Shown piece by piece: positions 57,521 to 64,000 of a stretch of 64,000 nucleotides of DNA (within the stretch, counting starts at the first letter, position 1; every line of letters starts with the position of its first letter). The DNA is taken from contig NZ_JAERQK010000001.1 of NCBI RefSeq assembly GCF_017912535.1, positions 806,001-870,000 on the forward strand, written 5' to 3'. The notes below the pieces were generated by a model that saw nothing but the letters and a program-made list of their open reading frames with translations, searched no databases and was not told the origin of the DNA. The stretch comes from Motiliproteus sediminis. Its GTDB lineage: Bacteria > Pseudomonadota > Gammaproteobacteria > Pseudomonadales > Balneatricaceae. Position numbers and translations under genes: made by a program.

Positions 57521-58130
57521 AACACACCTCATCGAAAAATTGTTGAAGTAACGCGTGATCTTTAACACCTTTGTGCGCTTCCACCCCGCCGCTCACGTCA
57601 ACGGCATAGGGGCGCACCTGCGCGATGGCCTGACCCACATTAGCGGGCGACAAGCCGCCGGCCAGAATGATATCAGGAGCCATAGACGGCGATATCAGGC
57701 TCCAATCGAACGCCTCACCGGTTCCTCCCGGCACGCCCGGGCGATAGGCATCCAGCAGCACTCCCTTTGCCGATTCGAAGCGGCGCAGTTCAGTCGCAAG
57801 ATCGGTCTCGGGGCGCACCCGTATCGCCTTGATGTAGGGTCGACCAAACTGTTGACAAAACTCCTCTGTTTCATCGCCATGAAACTGCAACAGGTCCGGT
57901 TTCACCTTGGCCAACACCTCCTCAACCAGAGAGGGGTCGGGATTGACAAACAGCGCGGTGACAGTGACAAAGGGCGACACATCCGCAAGCGCAGATACCG
58001 CCTGCTCAGGCGTCACCGCACGAGGGCTGGGAGCATAAAAAACCAATCCCAACGCGTCGGCACCGGCGGCCACCGCTGCACGAGCATCTTCGGCGCGGGT
58101 AATCCCGCATATTTTCACTCGGGTTCTCAC
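57495..58130 (-). CDS. trpF: Phosphoribosylanthranilate isomerase
   Basis: This 211-residue TIM-barrel enzyme makes CdRP from phosphoribosylanthranilate in tryptophan synthesis. The start [20 protein letters not shown] has the catalytic Cys; [12 protein letters not shown], the catalytic Asp of [14 protein letters not shown], and [15 protein letters not shown] and [15 protein letters not shown] follow. It follows truA by ~50 nt and overlaps trpB. Confidence 0.96.
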   Translation of the reverse strand: MRTRVKICGITRAEDARAAVAAGADALGLVFYAPSPRAVTPEQAVSALADVSPFVTVTALFVNPDPSLVEEVLAKVKPDLLQFHGDETEEFCQQFGRPYIKAIRVRPETDLATELRRFESAKGVLLDAYRPGVPGGTGEAFDWSLISPSMAPDIILAGGLSPANVGQAIAQVRPYAVDVSGGVEAHKGVKDHALLQQFFDEVCCADNSRSE

Positions 58131-58183
58131 CGTGAGAGGACTCGGAACAAAAAGCGAATCTTATCAGATGGACGCACGCATGG

Positions 58184-59020
58184 TTAGTCGAACTGGGGCA
58201 AAAATACCGGCCCCAGTTGCGATGGCGGCAAGCCATAGCGCTCCGGATAGCGGGCATCGATGAAGTAAAGACCAAAAGGGGGAGCCGTCACTCCGCCGAG
58301 ACGCCGGTCGCGCCCCTCAAGCACCTCTCTGGCCCAGCAAGGCTCCGCTTCGCCGGCGCCTATTTTCATCAACACCCCAGCTATATTGCGGATCATATGA
58401 TGGAGGAACGCATTGGCTGTCACGTCGATAACCACCAGCGCACCATGACGACTGACTGTCAGCCGACGCAAATCCCGCACCGGGCTATGGGCCTGACAGG
58501 CTACCGCCCGATAAGCACTAAAGTCATGCTCGCCAACCAGGTAGTTCCCAGCTTCCTGCATGCGCGCCTCATCAAGCGGCTTGAAGGTCCAGGTAAGCTG
58601 CCGCGCCAGCAACGCCGGCATTACATCCGCGTTATAAATAACATAACGATAGCGCCGCTCCAGGGCCCCAAATCGGGCATGAAAAGCCTGATCTACCGGA
58701 CGCGCCCAACGGATACTGATATCACGAGGCAACTGCGTATTGCCGCCGCGCACCCAGGCACGCTCCGGGCGTTCAGCATGAGTATCGATATGCACCACCT
58801 GATACGTTGCATGCACACCGGTGTCAGTACGCCCAGCACAGACCACCTTGACCGTCTCATTGGCAATCTGCCCCAGAGCTCGCTCTACTTCAGCCTGAAC
58901 ACTGGGAACACCATCAGCCTGACACTGCCAACCGTGATAGCGACTGCCATCATACTCAACCCCGAAGGCATAACGAAAAAGAGGCCGGGAACCGGCCTCT
59001 TGATTAACTTCCTCGACCAT
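58184..59020 (-). CDS. truA: tRNA pseudouridine(38-40) synthase
   Basis: This 278-residue enzyme modifies uridines 38-40 of tRNA. Motifs are GVEYDGSRYHGWQ at the N-terminus, the catalytic Asp in VVCAGRTDTGVHATYQVVH, RRYRYVIYNADVMPALL and FLHHMIRNIAGVLMKIGAGE. The start shares a base with the fimV stop (TAATG), so it is probably coupled to fimV. Confidence 0.96.
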   Translation of the reverse strand: MVEEVNQEAGSRPLFRYAFGVEYDGSRYHGWQCQADGVPSVQAEVERALGQIANETVKVVCAGRTDTGVHATYQVVHIDTHAERPERAWVRGGNTQLPRDISIRWARPVDQAFHARFGALERRYRYVIYNADVMPALLARQLTWTFKPLDEARMQEAGNYLVGEHDFSAYRAVACQAHSPVRDLRRLTVSRHGALVVIDVTANAFLHHMIRNIAGVLMKIGAGEAEPCWAREVLEGRDRRLGGVTAPPFGLYFIDARYPERYGLPPSQLGPVFLPQFD

Positions 59021-61910
59021 TAACTTTTCAGACTATCCAACAACTGTTGCGCTTCCTTAACCTGATCATCGTTACCTTCCTTGATAACCTCGGCGAGGAT
59101 ATCTGCCGCCCCTTCACTGTCATCCATATCGACATAGGCCCGCGCCAGATCCAACTTGGTACCAACCTCATCAGCATCCTCAAGATAATCCAACGCCTCA
59201 TCGGCACCACTTTCCTCCAGCGCCAGGTCATTACCTTCTTGCTCCAGCATCAGATTGAGCTCAGCCTCCAGATCCTCGTCATCGGCGGCATCGAGATTAT
59301 CTTCCAGCACCAGACCACTGACACCAGAGGCCTCGGACTTGGCGGAAGCTTCCGTCGGAACAGCCTCATCGTCTTCCAGAGATAGTCCGCCGTCTATTTC
59401 AGCGGCCAATGCATCCAGATCAGCTTCGGCGTCATCACTCTCGGGGAGACCATCGAGCAGCGAGTCCAGCACCTCGTTGCTCTCTTCCACCTGGGGCTCT
59501 TCAACTTCAGGCTCCGGTTTCGCTTCCGGCTCTGCCACCTCTTCTTCCAGCAACAACTCACCGACCGTCAGATCCTCATCCTCGTCGGAGGGCACAGGCT
59601 CTTCAGGCTCTTCAGGCACCTCATCCGCCAGTTCCGATGCTTCGCCGTCGTCATCCATCTCAAGATCAATCGCGGACACAGCCCCCAGATCGATCTCGTC
59701 AGCGCCGGTAGGCTCATCGTCGCCATCCCCTTCAGCCAACAGCGCATCCAGCGCATCGTCAGTTTCGACCTCTTCCTCATCGGTCAGCGGCTCAACGGTC
59801 TCGATGTTCAGCGACTCAAGATCATCCTCACCATCGACCGTCATCGCCTCATTGGCTCCGGACTGTTCAGACTCTTCCTGCCCATCTTCTGCCAGCAAGG
59901 CATCCAGATCACTATCATCGAAAGCATCGTCCGCCGAGGCCTCTTCAGCAGCGTCCTCAACCGGCAGATCCAGATCATTACCCGCCAAAAGTGCATCAAG
60001 ATCATCTTCCAGCTCATCCGCCGAGCTCGCCTCAGACGTTTCAGCAGCGGAGGAATCATCACCCGCCAGAATCGCTTCCAGCTCATCGTCTAGGTCATCA
60101 GCCGCAGAGGCTTCTGACGGGGCCTCATCCGTCGCACTATCACCGAGCACAAAATCGAGATCATCCAAGGCATCAGCTTCAGCCGCTTCGGCATCACCCT
60201 GCTCTTCGTCGGTCGCCGCGTCATCAACCGCCAGGTCATAATCCTCATCACTCAGGAGCGACTCGGAAAACTCGTCCAGATCCAGATCATCAACCACCGG
60301 CTCGTCGATCTTGAGATCCATATCCAGATCATCACTATCATCCAGGCCTGCGAACTCGTTGACATCCTCATCACTGACCGCATTGAAAGGATCGTTGGGA
60401 TCCTCTTCCACCGGCAGCGCCTCTTCGTCAACCTCGGCTAGCTCATTGACTGCCGCGGCTGCAGCCACAGCGGCAACACCAGCCTCCGCGACCTTGGGAG
60501 AGGTCGCCTCTTCAGCATCCAGCGCAGCCATGGCTTCCTGCACAGCCGCTTCCTCGGCCGCCTCATCACTCTTGCGCTTGCGCAGGAACCAGAACAAACC
60601 ACCCAGCAATGCAAGCAAACCAGCGCCTATGCCTCCAAGCGCAGCGGGAGACTGCATCAGGCTATCGACCAAGCTGCGCTCGGGCGCGGCAGGTGCCGGC
60701 GCGGGTGCAGCTTGCGCCGGCGTCTGGGCTGCACGATTCTGCAGCTCAGCCAACTGCTGGTCTTTCAGCTCAATCAGCCGTTGCATCGCAGCCATCTGCT
60801 CACTGATCTGCTCCAGACGCTGGAACATTTCCGCGTTATCACGCTCGACCTTATCCAGGCCTTCGAGGGTAACTACCAACTGCTCTTCAAGTTCACGATT
60901 CTTGGCCACGAGCTCCTGCTCGACAGCACTGGACTGCTCAGCGTCGGAGGTATCGGAGCTGACCTTCGCTGGCACCTCAGCAGCTTCTTCTTCAACCGGC
61001 GCTTTGCTGACTATTCGCAGCTGAGAGTCACCGGAACTGGCTGCCGCGCCATCACTGGCTGCGTTTCCGGCATCCAGCTGCTCGGTTTTAGGCGCGGCAT
61101 CAGGCTTTCCCGTATCACTACCACCTCGCCAAGCGCTGTTCTGGCGCTGTACTTCGGTGACCGGATTCTGCAGCGCCATGGCGTCGATATCGCCTTGGGT
61201 CGGAATATCCAGCACCACGCCAGATCGCAGCTTGTTGATGTTGTTATCGATAAATGCACCGGGGTTGGCGCGCTGTATAGCCAGCATCATCTGCTGTGGA
61301 GAGACTGAGCGGCTAGGACGGGTTTTGAGCGCTATCTGCCACAGGGTGTCATCATTGCCCACAGCGTACTGCCCTTCGGCGGCGGGCATCATGCGCGGTG
61401 CTGGCGTGACCGGCGCGGGCTGCATCAACTGCGGCGCCACGGTCATCACTTTCTGCGGCTGACGCGCTGTGGTCATCGGTACTGAGGGTGTTGCGCGGGG
61501 TGCCAGATCTTCTGCGCTGAACACAGGAGGATCCAACAACAAGGGTACTCTTTAACCAAACGACCGGTAGGCCAATTCACCTCCACCAGAAAATTCAGAA
61601 AAGGCTCACGTATCGGTTCGCGGGTTTTCAGGATCAGACGCCCGTTACCGGAACTCAGATCCAGTTCAAAACGCAAATCAGAGAGGATCGCGGTCGGCTT
61701 AACTCCCGCTAGATAAAACTCATCCGCTTCCGCCAAACCGGCAACAATCTGTGAAGAGGTCAGATCCCGAATCTGCAGCAGATCGATTTCCGCGTTCAGA
61801 GGCTGGTTCAACGCCGAATGAACCGTCACCTCCCCCAGACCCAACGCCTTTACCTGTGCCGCACTTAACGCACTCAATGCAGCCAGGCCGACCGCGACTT
61901 TACGCAACAT
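59020..61910 (-). pseudogene. fimV: FimV-like polar/pilus-assembly protein, split by a frameshift
   Basis: The product is FimV, a peptidoglycan-binding inner-membrane hub for polarity, type IV pili and c-di-GMP-linked motility. The start at 61910 (signal MLRKVAVGLAALSALSAAQV) leads through GLGEVTVHSALNQPLNAEIDL to WPTGRLVKEY, where the frame ends; the next frame resumes with LLLDPPVF at 61542. One base is missing near 61543 relative to the expected EYTLLLDPP. The second part holds a LysM domain, a membrane segment (~300-320 of that part), a long Asp/Glu-rich region and the C-terminal FimV TPR motif. A sequence error or a real break are both possible. Confidence 0.88.
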
Positions 61911-62000
61911 ACACTCTTCCTTTTGATCGTTTCCGATACACGGATCCAAGTTCCTGTTCGGATATCGGGGCAAACACAGAAAACTTGAACGTCCCCGAAT

Positions 62001-62028
62001 TAAATACAACGAGCCAATATGGGGTCAA
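62001..62028 (-). promoter_or_regulatory. Likely promoter of fimV
   Basis: On the minus strand TTGACC (62028-62023) is followed after 16 nt by TATTTA (62006-62001), about 90 nt before the fimV start. Both hexamers are close to the sigma-70 consensus. Confidence 0.55.
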
Positions 62029-62130
62029 AGTATTATTTAATCATAGGTTTTAATCAACAATACCGCTCATCAAGCCCCAATTCTTCGAAATGAATGACGA
62101 CTCAGGTCAATATTCGAATGATGACGATAA

Positions 62131-62162
62131 AAAAATGGCCGACTATGAAGCCGGCCATTTTT
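62131..62162 (-). terminator. Intrinsic terminator after asd
   Basis: AAAAATGGCCG (62131-62141) and CGGCCATTTTT (62152-62162) form an 11-bp stem with a 10-nt loop, with T-runs at the stem base in both directions. It stands 18 nt after the asd stop and separates asd from fimV. Confidence 0.88.
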
Positions 62163-62179
62163 ACTAATTCCCCCTGAAC

Positions 62180-63289
62180 TTAACCTTCCAGCAGGATCCG
62201 CAGCATGCGCCGTAGTGGCTCAGCCGCACCCCACAATAGCTGGTCGCCCACCGAGAAGGCGTTGAGGTACTCAGGACCCATATTCAGCTTGCGCAGACGC
62301 CCTACCGGCACCGTCAAAGTTCCGGTGGTAGCCGCCGGAGTCAGCTCACGCATGGTGATATCACGTTCGTTGGGAACCACTTTAACCCAATCATTATGCT
62401 CCGCCAGCATAGCCTCGATATCAGACAGCGGCACATCGCGCTTCAGCTTGATGGTGAACGCTTGGCTGTGGCAACGCATGGCACCGATACGGACACAAGT
62501 ACCATCAACCGGGATCAGATTACCGCTTCGCGCCAGAATCTTGTTGGTTTCAGCCTGCCCTTTCCACTCTTCACGGCTCTGGCCGTTCTCAAGTTGGGTA
62601 TCGATCCAGGGGATCAAACTGCCCGCCAACGGCACGCCAAAATTATCGGTACTCAGCGCATCGCTACGGATAGCCGCAGCCACATCGCGGTCGATGTCCA
62701 GGATAGCCGCCGCCGGATCTGCCAGTTGATCGGCAACGGACGCATGGATCTGCCCCATCTGGCTGACCAGTTCACGCATATGCTTGGCACCGCCACCGGA
62801 AGCCGCCTGATAGGTCTGTGAAGACAGCCACTCGATCAGATCGGCTTTGAACAGACCACCCAGCGCCATCAGCATCAGGCTCACGGTGCAGTTACCGCCA
62901 ACAAAGGTCTTCACGCCCTTGTCGAGACCCTGGCGAATCACCTCGCCGTTGACCGGATCCAGCACGATGATGCTGTCATCAGCCATCCGTAGCGACGACG
63001 CCGCGTCGATCCAGTAACCCTGCCAGCCACTTTTGCGCAGACCCGGGTATACCGCCTTGGTGTAATCCCCCCCCTGACAGGAGATGACCACATCCATCGC
63101 CGCCAGCTCGTCAATATTGTGCGCGTCTTTCAAGGTTGTGGTTTCTTTACCAATCGCCGGCCCCTGTTGGCCAACCTGTGAAGTGGTAAAGAACACGGGC
63201 TCGATCTGATCAAAATCCCGCTCGTCCATCATTCGCTGCATCAGCACGGAACCCACCATGCCTCTCCAGCCTACAAAACCTACGCGCAT
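62180..63289 (-). CDS. asd: Aspartate-semialdehyde dehydrogenase
   Basis: This 369-residue enzyme makes aspartate semialdehyde for lysine, threonine, methionine and diaminopimelate. It is of the gamma-proteobacterial (E. coli-like) type: [20 protein letters not shown], the catalytic Cys in [17 protein letters not shown], and [21 protein letters not shown] 63289 matches the family start, and an in-frame codon upstream (63319) is not needed. It follows leuB by ~75 nt. Confidence 0.97.
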   Translation of the reverse strand: MRVGFVGWRGMVGSVLMQRMMDERDFDQIEPVFFTTSQVGQQGPAIGKETTTLKDAHNIDELAAMDVVISCQGGDYTKAVYPGLRKSGWQGYWIDAASSLRMADDSIIVLDPVNGEVIRQGLDKGVKTFVGGNCTVSLMLMALGGLFKADLIEWLSSQTYQAASGGGAKHMRELVSQMGQIHASVADQLADPAAAILDIDRDVAAAIRSDALSTDNFGVPLAGSLIPWIDTQLENGQSREEWKGQAETNKILARSGNLIPVDGTCVRIGAMRCHSQAFTIKLKRDVPLSDIEAMLAEHNDWVKVVPNERDITMRELTPAATTGTLTVPVGRLRKLNMGPEYLNAFSVGDQLLWGAAEPLRRMLRILLEG

Positions 63290-63364
63290 CTCGAATTCAC
63301 CTTTAAATTGAAAGTGCAAAAAACGGGCTATCAGAACCGCCCGTGCATTGACGTCTACAGCTTA

Positions 63365-64000
<636 letters not shown>

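Noticed and set aside
59255-60241. Long serine-rich open frame on the plus strand, 328 residues
   Set aside because: It is antisense to the Asp/Glu-rich part of fimV; GAT/GAA/GAG codons give Ser/Phe-like codons when read backwards. It has no ribosome-binding site or family match.
61540-61550. Programmed ribosomal frameshifting in fimV
   Set aside because: The sequence at the shift (AAAGAGTACCC) is not a known slippery site, and no such mechanism is known for fimV. A one-base error or mutation is simpler.

Overview
The window is a chromosomal segment of a GC-rich gammaproteobacterium. The main evidence is the right end, where leuB-asd-fimV-truA-trpF-trpB-trpA-accD-folC-dedD-cvpA-purF-metZ run in one direction (63995 down to 49264). 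This order is familiar from Pseudomonas and related marine gammaproteobacteria. hflD-purB, a gamma-type Asd, FimV, two chemoreceptors and several c-di-GMP proteins fit the same picture. I cannot name the genus. No tRNA, rRNA, CRISPR array, insertion sequence or phage gene was recognised; the region looks like ordinary chromosome with two accessory blocks at the left.

Left block (1-15.7 kb). After the tail of an EAL-HDOD regulator comes a leftward four-gene set: a TIGR04282-type transferase, a radical SAM protein with extra C-terminal cysteines, an MTA-phosphorylase-type enzyme and a TIGR04283-type glycosyltransferase. It looks like a small-molecule pathway whose product is unknown. Next is an ECF11-type sigma factor with its zinc/cupin anti-sigma factor ChrR. 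It diverges from a tightly overlapping eight-gene operon: flavin oxidoreductase, DUF1365, Cfa methyltransferase, MFS transporter, DUF3833 lipoprotein, DUF6134 protein, SDR and an NTF2-like protein. Two mirror-image ECF11-like promoters lie between sigma factor and operon, so this is probably a singlet-oxygen or photooxidative stress regulon that remodels membrane lipids. An MTHFR-like protein, a VWA protein overlapping a membrane J-domain protein, and a thiamine-binding protein follow.

Middle (15.8-48.7 kb). This part is mostly housekeeping and signalling: pta, a bacteriohemerythrin with an acidic insert, small conserved proteins, a retropepsin-like membrane protease, a fructosamine kinase-like protein, a diguanylate cyclase, gor and xthA. 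A leftward vitamin B12 uptake region has btuF-btuC-btuD, then a cobalamin riboswitch, btuB and a TonB-like partner. After a chemoreceptor come hflD-purB, an alpha/beta hydrolase, trmJ, batD, a K+ channel, an epimerase and riboflavin synthase. The 41.8-44.9 kb part groups a second diguanylate cyclase, a PilZ protein, a hemerythrin and an ECF sigma/anti-sigma pair. DUF547, pentapeptide-repeat and AhpD-like proteins and a second chemoreceptor complete it.

Right block (48.8-64 kb). The amino-acid, purine, folate and fatty-acid genes listed above occupy this part. fimV is split by a one-base frameshift near 61543, which is either a sequence error or a real lesion.
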